Shown in pieces: positions 33,663 to 44,253 of a stretch of DNA of 64,000 nt. Position numbers and translations under genes: made by a program. Under the pieces are notes generated by a model. The model had not been told where the DNA came from and did not search any database. It was given only the letters and a program-made list of their open reading frames with translations. The DNA is taken from assembly GCA_027579435.1 (NCBI GenBank), contig JANBPK010000877.1:1-64000 (forward strand), given 5' to 3'. The stretch comes from Candolleomyces eurysporus (lineage: Eukaryota > Basidiomycota > Agaricomycetes > Agaricales > Psathyrellaceae). Position 1 is the stretch's first letter, and each line of letters starts with the position of its first letter.

Positions 33663-34658
33663 ATGAGCNAGTTGTTTGACGACTCCTTCCCTGGTGGAAT
33701 CGACGCTGGCGATTTCCTGCCCCGCCAATCTGAAGCCTTGATCTCAAGGTTGTTAAACAGTGACGGTACACACAGGTATCCATTGACCTTTTCGGTCGGT
33801 GAGTCCTCTATCGAGAACAGATTTGGACCCGTTCCATCCGGACAGGCGGTTCAACTCTATCCACATCCGATCTCCACGATAAACTGTGGCATCTTGGATT
33901 CTCACTCTCTTCCTCATCCTCTTCCCGTTTCTTGGAATACCTTTGTCGGTCGTATGGAGTGCCCTGAGCCAACTTCTATCGCAGGCCCTTCTATATTTTC
34001 CGCCCCGTCTGGTATGCCCCATGTATCCAACATGGCCCTTTTTGAAGGGACCTTTGCGGATATTGGTGCGGCAAAGCCCAACGGAGGTGAGAATAGAGAG
34101 TGGGATAGCAGAGGCTGGTTCGAACATCCTACNGCCGTATACGACCCTTTAAACATCTTTTCTTCCCCTCACAACGCTTTCTCGCAAGCTCCACTCCAGG
34201 GACAAGAGAACAACNTTGTTATCTCCCAAGGAAGGGGTGTGAACGAATNCCATCCTCCGGCACATGGGTCTAACTTCAACGAGCCTTCTCGGTCGTCCTT
34301 GGTGGAGGCAATGGATCANTCGACCTTCCGCTCTCCAAATATTCTTCCTTCTCCCGCCTCATCTTCTCGAAGCCTGCCTCANGTCGCAACTCTGGCTGCG
34401 ATTAGTGCCACCACAGCCAGACGGAAAAGGGAGGCCCAATTCGTATGCCACGAGTGCGAACAGACTTTCACCACGAGACACAATCTGAAGTACCATACCA
34501 AGGCCCATCTCGGTATCAAGGATTATGTTTGCGATCGGTGCAAACGCCCCTTCACGACACCAGGTGCTTGCACAAGACATATGAAAACTTGCACTCGTGG
34601 GCCGTCACCTTCCTCCCTCTCCCTCCCTCCTCACCTTCAGCCTCCCTTTCCTTTCTGA
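33663..34658 (+). CDS. C2H2/C2HC zinc-finger protein, plus-strand type, copy 1
   Basis: One exon, about 331 residues, start MS(X)LFDDSFPGGIDAGDF. The first 260 residues are disordered, Ser/Pro-rich. Then two adjacent fingers. Finger 1 is C-x2-C-x12-H-x4-H (FVCHECEQTFTTRHNLKYH). Finger 2 is C-x2-C-x12-H-x3-C (YVCDRCKRPFTTPGACTRH, then MKTC), so its last ligand is Cys. The linker carries the GIK motif shared by all five zinc-finger genes here. It is probably a DNA-binding transcription factor; targets are unknown. Seven N calls lie in the frame without shifting it. Confidence 0.8.
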   Translation: MSXLFDDSFPGGIDAGDFLPRQSEALISRLLNSDGTHRYPLTFSVGESSIENRFGPVPSGQAVQLYPHPISTINCGILDSHSLPHPLPVSWNTFVGRMECPEPTSIAGPSIFSAPSGMPHVSNMALFEGTFADIGAAKPNGGENREWDSRGWFEHPXAVYDPLNIFSSPHNAFSQAPLQGQENNXVISQGRGVNEXHPPAHGSNFNEPSRSSLVEAMDXSTFRSPNILPSPASSSRSLPXVATLAAISATTARRKREAQFVCHECEQTFTTRHNLKYHTKAHLGIKDYVCDRCKRPFTTPGACTRHMKTCTRGPSPSSLSLPPHLQPPFPF

Positions 34659-35716
34659 TACACGCATTTTTTCTCCCNCGAGACTCNTACTGCTGATCCC
34701 AGCCACCTTTCCTCTTCTGCTNGACGCAACTTTCTTATAATAACATCGNGTTATCGTCTTCCCAAGTCANCGNGGCTTCAACGTCAGCGTACACACNNNC
34801 NGGCTTATTCCTTTTCCATTCTGTANCGATCCATTGATTACGCCAACAACATGGTTCCGATGTNTATACCCCCAGTACAGCCTGCGTTATAGGAGCGGGA
34901 CGATTGATNGAGTACGAGTACAAATCTCCTGTCTGAGAATGCACATCTTTCGGCCTGAAACACGCGCGTCAGTTNAGGTGTGTATTGTAGGACTTGGAGC
35001 TGGGATCTTGCTGTAGTTCGCTTGCTCTACGGCGTACTAGAAACCCAGGACACCGGCGTTCAGGAATTGGACCCAGTCCGGTTATGACTATGACTATGAC
35101 TATGACTATGACNNNNCTANNNNCCCTTATAAGCCTAATCAATTTACTCGCCTTTTCCGGACAGAGAATGGGTTACAAAAAATTTGGATCGATCATGGCT
35201 CTTATACATTTGTATACACTCGTAGCAAGTATGACTCGCTTTTGTTGAGTTTAGTGAAACGATCTGCCGAGTTTGAATGGCGGCTGAGTACTGAGTGATC
35301 ATGAAAGCTTAAGCGTTACTTCCCATTATCTGCTCTCTCACAGTAAACATTTTAACGATAGTGGTATCTAGTTTGNAGAATAGATAAAAACACAATACAG
35401 CAATCGACGCAAAGGAGGCGCAGTACTAAAGCAACAGAAGGGGTTTTCCATATGAATAGAAAGCACGGAGGCAGGATTGACAGAAAGTAGTAAACGGCAA
35501 ATAGATGGGAGCAAGACGACAAAGTCTAGACGAGGAGGCGTGATGCAATGCAGGCGGATTTGGTTATGAAACTGTCAGGTGGTACAACGAACACATCTAT
35601 GTGGCATCACAGAACGTAAATGAACGGNAAAAAANGAAGGAAGTGAACAAGGAACGGGATGGAAGATGAGGGCAGCAGTGGCGCATGTCAACAACAACGG
35701 CTCGAAGATTTTCTCT
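34659..35716. other. Convergent intergenic region with microsatellite
   Basis: About 1 kb between facing stop codons of two zinc-finger genes. It has many N calls. A (TATGAC) repeat lies at 35084-35112. No gene is supported. Confidence 0.55.
35084..35112. repeat. Hexanucleotide microsatellite (TATGAC)n
   Basis: Nearly five copies of TATGAC in a row, running into N calls at 35113-35121. The assembled copy number is likely an underestimate. Confidence 0.85.
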
Positions 35717-37145
35717 TTATAGAATTTCCAACTGCATCGCCTTGCAGGTCTTGATGTGCCTCTTCAGCGTCCCAGGAGCCGTGAACCCATGGCCGCAACC
35801 ATCGCAGATCTGGTCTTTGATCCCGCTATGGGCCTTCTTGTGGTTTATCAAGTTATGCTTTGCAGTGAAGGTCTGAGGGCAGAGATCGCATGCGAACTTG
35901 GCCTCCCTTTGTCTCCTACCCGTACACGCGGCAATTATGGCTTCCGATGCCACGGAGGTGCCTTTGGGCAGGAGAGGAGTAGTGGGTGCATTGGGAAGGG
36001 GAAGGGTGACAGTGGGACCGCTGGCTGAGGGAAGAATAACGTCACCGCCGATGGTCATCATACCCATAACTCCAGTGACGCCACCAACAGATGACGGGCG
36101 AGAACGTGACCCTGCACTAAAAGTATGCCTACGTGATAAGCTAGACTGGTTCCCTTCCATCAGGAACGATTGAGGGACAGCGAGATAGCTATCCATGTTC
36201 CTGGGGCCATTAGGGGATCGGGACGAATGTCCATACGGACTTGGCTTCCTCGACTGTGGCATACTGGGGGGATGTCTACCTCTCATTATAGAGCGTCCAC
36301 GATCAGACCTAGTGGTATGAGTTAGGTCGTGCTGCGACCGTTGCTTGAGGATGGGGCCACCCTTGAGGATAAAATCACTACTGTCAGGTGTGGTGTTGGC
36401 AGGTGACGCGAGGGAGGAGGATGAAGAGGATGGAAAGCCGATGATAGGGGAGGCGCTGTGGGGCGAAAGCGACTCGTAAGAAGAGGATGGGGTGACAGGG
36501 ACAGGGGAGGTGGCGCTGTGGGGTGAAAGGGATGCGTATGAAGCGGAGTCGGACGAATTATAGCAAGCGGTGGGGCTGGCGAAGTCGTTTGAAGGAGCAC
36601 TGTTGTTGTTGGCGAAGGGTGGTAGTTGATGGGGCACGCCCGAACTATCTTGCATCGCATACGTTGCGGGATATGGCTGAGACGTCTGCCCATTCAAGGC
36701 AAGCGAGAACCCGGGGGGNAAAAGGGATCGTGTCGTCAAGTCCTTCGTCGTACAACGACGGGCTTGGGAGAGCCTCCACAATGACCGGTACATCAGGAGC
36801 GTTCGACGCAGAGTCGACATAGTCAACGGCGGCATACACAGGAGAGGCGTCGGTTAACCGCACACACCCAAACTCGGCGCTGCCGTTTGGTGGAGGAGAA
36901 AAGGAGGCGCCAGGCCCATCGGTCAACGGCGGACCACCATTGGGGTAGGGGAAAGCGCTGGCGGAGGCGCCTTCAGGCGAAGGGAAGATAGACCCAGGAA
37001 GCTGAGTCATGCCAAGAAGGCTGAGCCATTCCGCAAAAACATCACTGTAATCATCTTGCAATCCGACCGGGCATGAAACCTCGTCTTGAGGGTCGGGTTG
37101 CTCGATGGTGATGACAGGAGTGTCCTTGTTGTCAGTTGATGGCAT
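35717..37145 (-). CDS. C2H2/C2HC zinc-finger protein, minus-strand type, copy 1
   Basis: About 475 residues. Start MPSTDNKDTPVITIEQPDP at 37145. A long Ser/Pro/Ala-rich region contains SLSPHSA repeats and an RRHTFSAGSRSRPSS motif, a possible basophilic-kinase or 14-3-3 site. The C-terminal pair of fingers reads FACDLCPQTFTAKHNLINH and ICDGCGHGFTAPGTLKRH, then IKTC; the second finger is again C2HC. The N at 36720, beside six Gs, has to be dropped for the first and second halves to share a frame; without it the CDS is exactly 476 codons. It is probably a DNA-binding regulator. Confidence 0.8.
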
Positions 37146-37786
37146 CGCCACTGGCAAGAAGAATTAGGGGAAGAAGCATAGAACAAGAAGGAAGAGAAGG
37201 GGCCTTTACTTTTATACATTCCCGAGAACCCTAATGCAATCCCAACGAGGAAATGCGCACCGCTTGGCTTGAGCTGCGGCTCTACTTCTGCTGTGTAATC
37301 GACTCGAGGGAAGCGACCCAAGCCAGACGCATTGCGATGGTTCGTTCGGTTTCCTGACCACGCTGAATGCACAGGCCTTATGGATATAGAATGCTTGATA
37401 CCTGGATAGCCATGCGAACGAGCAGCGGGGGGTAAGGAAAGAAACGATCAAATTAAGCGCCGAGCGGCAGTTTGCCTCGAGGCCATCAGTCGGCCATCAG
37501 TGAGCCAGTGCGATTTCGGACGAATTTGAGTCGCAGCGATTCCGGATAACCCTTGAAGCGGATCCATTCAAAGGCCGCTGTATCGAATTCATTCCCAGAA
37601 TCTATCAAATACAAGTGGGAATGGTTTTAGTAAATGGCAAAAGTCCGGGAGGATCTCAGAATCAGCACTTCGCGTCACTTATTGGCTGCGGCGAGCCGCG
37701 TCGTTCTTCCCAAGATGGCACTCGACTCTCATAGAGGCGCTTTCCAGGGCGTGGCCTGGTCATCAGCCGTCGGTCGAAGCGCTAAA

Positions 37787-38320
37787 GACCAGACAACATA
37801 ATCTGACAACCGCTCAGGCTGCTTGGGGTTTCCGAGTGTTTTCGATTTTACAGTAAATTAGATGGGAGTGTTGACTTTACTCTGGAGGGCCGGGGAGTAG
37901 GATGACTGTCTCGAAAGCTTAGATACTAGCAGTTGCGAGTGAACGCTTAGTGTTATTTTACAGAATATAAAGTGTCAGCTTGCGGGTCCTTCTACTATAG
38001 GGGATCTTTCCTGGGAGTTTGTGGAGAGCAACGAGTAAGGTCCTGGCCGGATGCCAGATGAGATCCAAATGTCACAAGTTTCAACAGCGCCATCAATCCC
38101 TCACATGACCCATCAAATCTCAGGCATTAGTGATGGCCCGCCAGTGTGCGCAGATGCGGGTCGATTTTGAGGCTCATTTAGGCCCTGGCCGGATGCCAGA
38201 TGAGATGAGATGGCCGCGGCCATCGGTGACGAGTCGGCGGCTCTACCAATATTGTTTCCATCAGTTGAGTGGAAGAGTAGCTACCCCGGGGAAAGGGGGA
38301 TTGTTGAATTGTTTTATCCC
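37787..38320. mobile_element. Inserted element of about 535 bp with CTAAA target duplication
   Basis: Unit 1 reads GCGCTAAAAACCG without interruption at 29890. In unit 2 the same site reads GCGCTAAA, then about 535 bp, then CTAAAAACCG. A 5-bp CTAAA is thus duplicated on both sides, as after a transposon-like insertion. I see no clear terminal inverted repeat and no coding capacity. It contains two copies of a 23-bp direct repeat. The insertion lies just after the stop codon of the YEATS copy. Confidence 0.6.
38042..38206. repeat. Direct repeat pair inside the insertion
   Basis: The 23-bp word starting CCTGGCCGGATGCCAGATGA occurs at 38042-38064 and again at 38184-38206, 142 bp apart. The word includes CTGGCCGGATGCCAG, a near palindrome. 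Confidence 0.8.
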
Positions 38321-41300
38321 TAAAAACCGTCATCAAGGTTGCCGCGTTGTTACTGTATATGGCCGAAAGCGAGCACATGAACCTCTCCCAGATCGCTGAG
38401 CACCACCACGCTTCCATTGTTCCAAGTTTTTGCAGAACGAGACTCTTTTCCAGGGTCGCTTGCTGCGCCCCCNTTCGAGAGTAGTTCCACAAGAAATTGC
38501 TGGACAGAATGCGCAAGGAGAGCAAATGGGGCCAAGGAACCCTCAACTTGATCCCTGTTCGCTCCACATGTGTCGATAGGATAACGAGGACGATGATCGC
38601 GGCGATCAGATAGGATACGCAGAGGTCACGGAATGCTGGTAATCGCAAGCCACTAACAACTCTTTCCACAAGTAAAACCAGGGTTGGTTCGACAGACTGC
38701 GGAAGAGTGCGGTTGGGCTTCTAGATCTGAGACTGGAGACCGGTACGTGAATGGGCTGTTGAAAGGCTTCCGACGCTATTCGGTGCCAAACTCCGTGGTC
38801 GAGGTACGGAAGAACACGGAGCTGGGGAAGGATAAGACTTTGAAGCAGTATGCAAGATAGACTGCTAATTCCGTCCTCTAGAGGAGTCCAGCTTTCTCCA
38901 GGAATATCGACCCGTCCATGGAGCTGGAGACGCTCCCAGGTATGGTGATACTTCTCCTCGAGATCACATCGATGGCACCATCCCTCTGATTCTTCAGGGT
39001 CTTCTTTCGACTTGTGACCCTTCTCCTCAGACGCAATTTGATGTTTGTGTTTATGGGTTGAAGCACTGTTTTCTTCTAGCCACAAGAATATGTTGGTAGT
39101 CGAGATGTCCGACAAACTCAGCCCGACAGACTTTAGTCCATCGAAGTATGCTTCGCGAATGGCTCTAGCTCAGCTCCACTGCGAGGAGCGCAAGGTAAGT
39201 ATATTGAAGTCTCGAGACGAATGAAATGGAAGCTGCGCGACTTGCCGTGATTACTTGATTTCTTCCAGCGATCAGATTATTGGACTGAACACGGGACGAA
39301 ATCAGCGTGTAGGGAACATGCTTTCAGATTGACTTGTTTCCTTGACTATGAAATTATATCAGAAAGGCATAATCTTCGTTGAGAAAAGGAGTTATACTTT
39401 GATAGAAGAAAGGCAATTGCTTAGCTGTTTCAAGTAATAAGAGATTTTCTATTTATCTCGGTCAAAAGATCGTAGGTCGTGGAGGAAGGAGCATACCTTC
39501 TGAAAACTGTTCTCGCTCGTCAGATTTGGAAGATATGGCGTTTCCGAGCGGCAATCTGACAGGGTCATTCCAGAATCGCCTCGACTCAAATGAGAACTTG
39601 GTGCTTGCAGGCGGTTTGACATCCATTAGCCTGTCCAATTCAACGTCCACCAATTGTTCTTTTCCTAAAACCACAGATGACCGCTTGANCGGATCCAACT
39701 AGCCCAAATGCACCGTTGTCAGCAACGTATAGTACATAGAGAAGTATGAACTCACATCGACCCAATGCTCTACAACCGCTGTCTGCAGTTCACGATACCT
39801 CACGCGTTTGTGTCATCACGTCATTGAAAACCAACTCGATACCGGCGAGAAATGGCGTGTTGAACCATCCCAGTATGACGAACGGTGGCTGGTGACATTC
39901 AGGCACAGGAAGGTACATTGTGTTCGCATCCTCAAAAACTGGCGTAACTTTGGCATGTTTCAGAACGCTGCTAACTGGCGTAGCCTGTGGCCTGTTACCA
40001 ACAGCGACACTCTCACAATATTAGAAGAACAAAACGTACATATGAAGGATTATCCACGGCAATCGTCCACTTGCAAGAGAAGGTGCCACCTGGGGTTGAC
40101 TCTAAACGGGATAAATGTCAAATGTCAGTAGTTGAAAGTTAATGGAACGTTCAAAGCCAACCTGTGCAGACAAATAGACTACGATCGGTGATGGCGACCC
40201 GTGCATTGAAATGAAAACGACTTTTAGAAGAAGGCACAAGTGCTGTTGCCTTCGGCACCGACATGATCGCTGGATCTATGCTTTTCATGTCGCCGTCTCC
40301 AACCGAAATGTCTAGCTATGGGGGTGAGGAAACGTTCACGACGATTTCCGAAAAAGGTTCAGGACGATGCTGGAGACCGAAAGTCATTGTCCATGCAGGT
40401 CGACTGGGAGACCCATTGGCGGATTCGAGTTGTATGATATTGACTTCCTCATCGTATATTTTGATTTCTCGACGGTGTGCTTCTTTTCCAAGGAATAGAG
40501 CCAAAGCCGGTGTCTCCTCGTGTATTCCAAGCGTTTGAGTCAAATTCGGCAGACTTGGCAGACCGTCGTCATGAACATGCTCTCCACTTGTACTAGGGTC
40601 GATAGCAGCGGCAACAGCAGATTGCACTCCTACTGCCTTCTCAAAGATGGTTTGCAACCCGGGCCGAATCCTTGACGATCCCAAAGTTACACGATCAATC
40701 ATTCCCGGAAACGGTATGTTTTGTTCGTTGCGATACTTGGGAGTACGTTAGACTTGTCGTAAATCCATGATCAAGTAGCTACTCAGCTTAAATGTTAGGA
40801 GGGGCTCGATCGTTTGAAGGAACGAAGGGGCTGAATTTCTATGGCTAAGTAGAGGGTCGCTAATGACCTCAGTGCTCGATGAATTGCCTCGCCCGGCAGG
40901 ATTCAATACTATACCAAAACTCGGCGATTACCTTTCGCCAGAACCTGGATACTAGCAACTTAGCAATGCGCAGCACCCCGCGCCGGTTTCGAGCAGTGGG
41001 TCTGTCAGCTGTCCCTTCGAGTTTGCTCCGCTCTTACTCACCGTCTCCATCTGTTTCCCGACTTCAATCCCGGAATCAATCTCCAGGCTAGATTCTGCAA
41101 CAGCACAAGCCTTCATGCAGGCATCGTGTGTGCCCCACTCTATGCTGTGGGAGATCCGAGCATGATTGAGGAGACCCTGTAGAGAAGAGAATGCTGTTCG
41201 GGAGCAGACAGGACATCGGAGGAGATACTGAGTCTCGTTTGTATCGGTGGTGGCTAGTGCATTGACGTAGAGGAAGGATGGTTTTCCCTTCGGCGGGAGA

Positions 41301-41704
41301 GACTTCTGCCTGGATGGAGGGCGACGATAAGGTTCCTTGGGCTGAGATTGGGGTTGGGTGGAATTGGAAGCGGCACGAGGTGTGTAGGTGGGAGTGGCGA
41401 AGAAGATTTGAGACGGCGATTCGGCGTTGACCAAAGTGTCCGAAGCCAGTGTACGAATAATTTCCGGGGTGTTCGAGAAACCCTTGCCTGATACTAGCTC
41501 AGAGAACATTCATTTGAGCAAAAATTCATCTCCTAGGACAGCCTTCAGAGCTAAAGCCCAGTCTATCCTTGCTTGCAATTTTTGCGAAAGTCGGTCGCAT
41601 ACGCTGATTTCCACGTTGAACTGCGAGAGGATGTCCGGCAAAGCATCTTATATAGGCAGAAGATTGTGGTCGTGGTCGAGCTTTCTTCGTTTTGGACTTG
41701 ACAT
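38321..41704 (-). pseudogene. YEATS-domain gene, copy 2 (degraded)
   Basis: Strongly similar to the intact copy at 29892-32920, with at least four separate lesions. Codon 20 or so is a stop (CAA to TAA, complement of 41648-41650). The first intron has lost its GT donor: copy 1 has GAAGGTAGC where copy 2 has GAATTTTTG. A foreign stretch of about 375 bp (40683-41058) breaks the exon after the zinc finger. A one-base deletion near 38612 shifts the frame before the conserved GSLAPFALLAHSVQQF segment. An N at 38473 adds doubt in a C run. The zinc finger (LRCPVCSRTAF) and YEATS segments are still readable, so decay is recent. Both copies keep the GC..AG intron. Confidence 0.82.
40683..41058. mobile_element. 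Insertion of about 375 bp in the YEATS pseudogene
   Basis: Present only in copy 2. Copy 1 reads ...GGTCCCACCCCGACTTC; copy 2 reads ...GATCCC, then the insert, then TTTCCCGACTTC. TCCC stands on both sides, a weak possible 4-bp target duplication. No terminal inverted repeats are clear and the insert does not start GT and end AG, so it is not a simple intron gain. Confidence 0.5.
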
Positions 41705-42650
41705 TGGAGTTCGAGAGAGACAAGCGTTTGTTTGTTTCCCAGGCTTCTGACCATCCCTTTCAACATATACCTTTCAACATGTGCACTGCTATGCAGTGCG
41801 ATTCCACCCGGTACCGAATCAACATGGAACCGCCGACTTCGACGTACCTAGTATACGTCTGGGTCGTGAGTGAATACGCTTATCTTCTTGGTTTCTGGGG
41901 TAGTAAACCCAGCTTTCCAAGTGGATTGCTCTCCCAGCTATGCTCTTGAAGCCGGGCCGCTGGTCGGAACTTTAGCTCCGCGAACCACGAAGAGTCCGTT
42001 TAACTTGGCTGTGCTAGCGCTATGCCAACGGAGATCTTTGGGAAAAAGGCAAAGATATTGCCTACAACAGGAGCGCCACCATCCTTCTGCATTCTGCAAC
42101 CTACATTCATCCTTTGCCGAGTGGTAGAGTCTCAGCCTTCAACGTCAACGTCTTATCGCTCGAGAGCATCGGCTTCTGACGATTTACCAGGATCTTCAGC
42201 GATCTTTGTCCTGGCCGCTGCACAGTTCACGCTCGCGGACGATTACGCTCGATTGGAAGTTGGCTCACATTCCAAGTTGACTAGGTGACTCACCGGTGCT
42301 ATTTCATTGTACAGCAGGAGTTCTTTATGGTCGCATTCATTTCCTTTGCCACTATGTTATAAATGGAAGGCTACCAGGGGGATTTTAAACTGTGACTCCG
42401 TTCCCTACCCCATATTACCCCACCAAATCATAACTGGAAGAGGATACTAGGGGGATTTCGAATTCTGAATTCGTTCCCTTCCTCATATCACCCCACCAAA
42501 TCATAATCCGAAGGATACTAGGGAGGTTCGAAACTCTGACTCCGCTTCCTACCATACTATATTTTCCCTACCGAATCACTGGCCCCGGTCATTTTACAAC
42601 CTTCAGCCTCTCCCATTTCCTGTCACCTATCTTTCAAATTCTGAGTCATC
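41705..42650. promoter_or_regulatory. Region between YEATS copy 2 and zinc-finger copy 2
   Basis: Counterpart of 32921-33662, longer by about 200 bp, largely because one motif is tandemly repeated. It should contain the promoter of the zinc-finger gene at 42651. No gene is supported. Confidence 0.55.
42365..42584. repeat. Threefold tandem repeat of about 73 bp in a promoter
   Basis: Units at about 42365-42435, 42436-42509 and 42510-42584. Each has GGAAG, then TACTAGGG(G)G, then a CCTACC/CCTCATAT tract, then ACC(A)AATCA. The paralogous promoter at 33540-33610 has one unit. The units have diverged from one another, so the triplication is not the newest event. Confidence 0.75.
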
Positions 42651-43502
42651 ATGAGCGAGTCTTTTGACGACTCCCCCTCTGGTGCAATCGACGCTGCCAA
42701 TTTCCTGCCCCACCAACTCTATATAAATCCGATTTCCACAGTAAACCGTGGCGTCTTGCATCCTCAGTCATTACCTCATCCTCCTCCTGGTTCTCGCAAT
42801 TCCCTTGTCTGTTGTATGGATTACCCTGGTCCAGCCCCCATCGCGAGCCCTCCTATAAACTTCGCCCCGTCTGGCATGCTCCACGTATCCGACATGGCCC
42901 ATTTTGAAGGCACTTGCACGGATACCAATGTAGCGAACCCCAACGGAGGTGAGAACAGAGAGTGCGATAGCAGAGGCCAGTTCGAACATCCTACGGCCTT
43001 ATACGACCCTTTGAACATTTTTTCTTTTCCTCACAACGCTCTCTTGCAAACCCAGCGCCAGGGACAAGAGAACAATGTTACTTTCTCCCAAGGAAAGGGT
43101 GCGAACGAATCCCATCCTCCTGTAGACGTGTATATCCGTAACGAGCCTTCTCGGTCGTCCTTGGTGGAGGATATGTATATCTCAACCTTTCCCACTCGCA
43201 CTATTGTTACTTCCCCCGCCTCGTCTTCTGGAAATATGCCTCCAGTCGCAACTCTGGCTGCGATCAGTGCTACTGAAGCCAGACGGAAAAGGCAGGCCCA
43301 TTACGTATGCCAGAAGTGCGGGCAGACTTTCACCACAAAACATAATCTGAAGCACCACGCCAATACCCATCTCGGTATCAAGAATTATTTTTGCGATGGG
43401 TGCAAACGCCCCTTCACCACACCGAGTGTTCGCACAAGGCATATGAAAACCTGCACTCGAGGGCCTGCACCTCCCTCCCTCGCCGTCCCTCCCTATCTTT
43501 AG
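42651..43502 (+). CDS. C2H2/C2HC zinc-finger protein, plus-strand type, copy 2
   Basis: One exon, 283 residues, start MSESFDDSPSGAIDAANFLP. Paralogue of the gene at 33663. It lacks an internal block of about 42 codons after NFLP, but stays in frame. The fingers are intact: YVCQKCGQTFTTKHNLKHH and FCDGCKRPFTTPSVRTRH, then MKTC; the second is C2HC. Unlike the YEATS gene next to it, this copy shows no stop or frameshift. Confidence 0.8.
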   Translation: MSESFDDSPSGAIDAANFLPHQLYINPISTVNRGVLHPQSLPHPPPGSRNSLVCCMDYPGPAPIASPPINFAPSGMLHVSDMAHFEGTCTDTNVANPNGGENRECDSRGQFEHPTALYDPLNIFSFPHNALLQTQRQGQENNVTFSQGKGANESHPPVDVYIRNEPSRSSLVEDMYISTFPTRTIVTSPASSSGNMPPVATLAAISATEARRKRQAHYVCQKCGQTFTTKHNLKHHANTHLGIKNYFCDGCKRPFTTPSVRTRHMKTCTRGPAPPSLAVPPYL

Positions 43503-44253
43503 CTACCCTTCTATTTCTGATAACGCATCATTTTTCCGTCGGGAGTCATATCACCGATCCTGGTCGCCTTTCTTTCTATTAGACGCAACTTATTTCTTTT
43601 CATCCATTTGCCGTCTTTCCAATCTATCACGACCTTGGCGCCAAGTCACACGATTCTGGCGCATCCCCTTTTCATTATATACCGATCCATCCGATCCATG
43701 AACGTTGCATAAACTTTGTTAACTATCCTTGAACTATCCTATCATAACCTGATCCATTGACTCTGGACGGAGAAGACGTTGAACGTCGAACGGTCACGGT
43801 TATCATACACTGGTGTACTCACTTGCAGAAAGTACAATCAGTTTTACGAAACGATCTGTCAAGTTTCAATGGCAGCTGAGTGAATGCTTGAATGTTACCC
43901 GCTAGGAGATAAACATTTCAACTTGATGGTGGTCGACGTCTCTAGTTTGCATGGTGCGTAAAACACAGTGTAGCAGCCGACGGAAAGCAGGTGCAACAGC
44001 AAAACAACAGGAAAGTGAATAGAATTAGGTACGGAGTATCACTCGTAACAAACGTGAAAANGCGACCGGAGGTATCAAACGTCTTGACGTATCTATGTGG
44101 GTATCGAAAACCAAAGGAACGGGACAACAGTAAATGAAGGATCAGATGAACAAAAGACCGGAGGTAAGGATAATGGTAAGGTGGATGGAAAACCTGGGGT
44201 TCCAGTGGCGTTGGCACATGGCTTGATCAACGACAACGACGATTGAAAGTGCC
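43503..44253. other. Convergent 3' intergenic region
   Basis: 750 bp between facing stop codons of zinc-finger genes, parallel to 34659-35716 in unit 1. No gene is supported. Confidence 0.55.

Larger units (their letters stand above)
37146..38320. other. Promoter region and junction between duplication units
   Basis: Holds the presumed promoter of the minus zinc-finger gene. The left edge of duplication unit 2 is near 37690. The stretch 37787-38320 is an insertion absent from unit 1, described separately. No gene is supported. Confidence 0.55.

Noticed and set aside
40683..41058. Intron gain as the explanation for the insertion in YEATS copy 2
   Set aside because: The inserted segment has no GT..AG or GC..AG ends at the junctions defined by copy 1, and is far longer than local introns.
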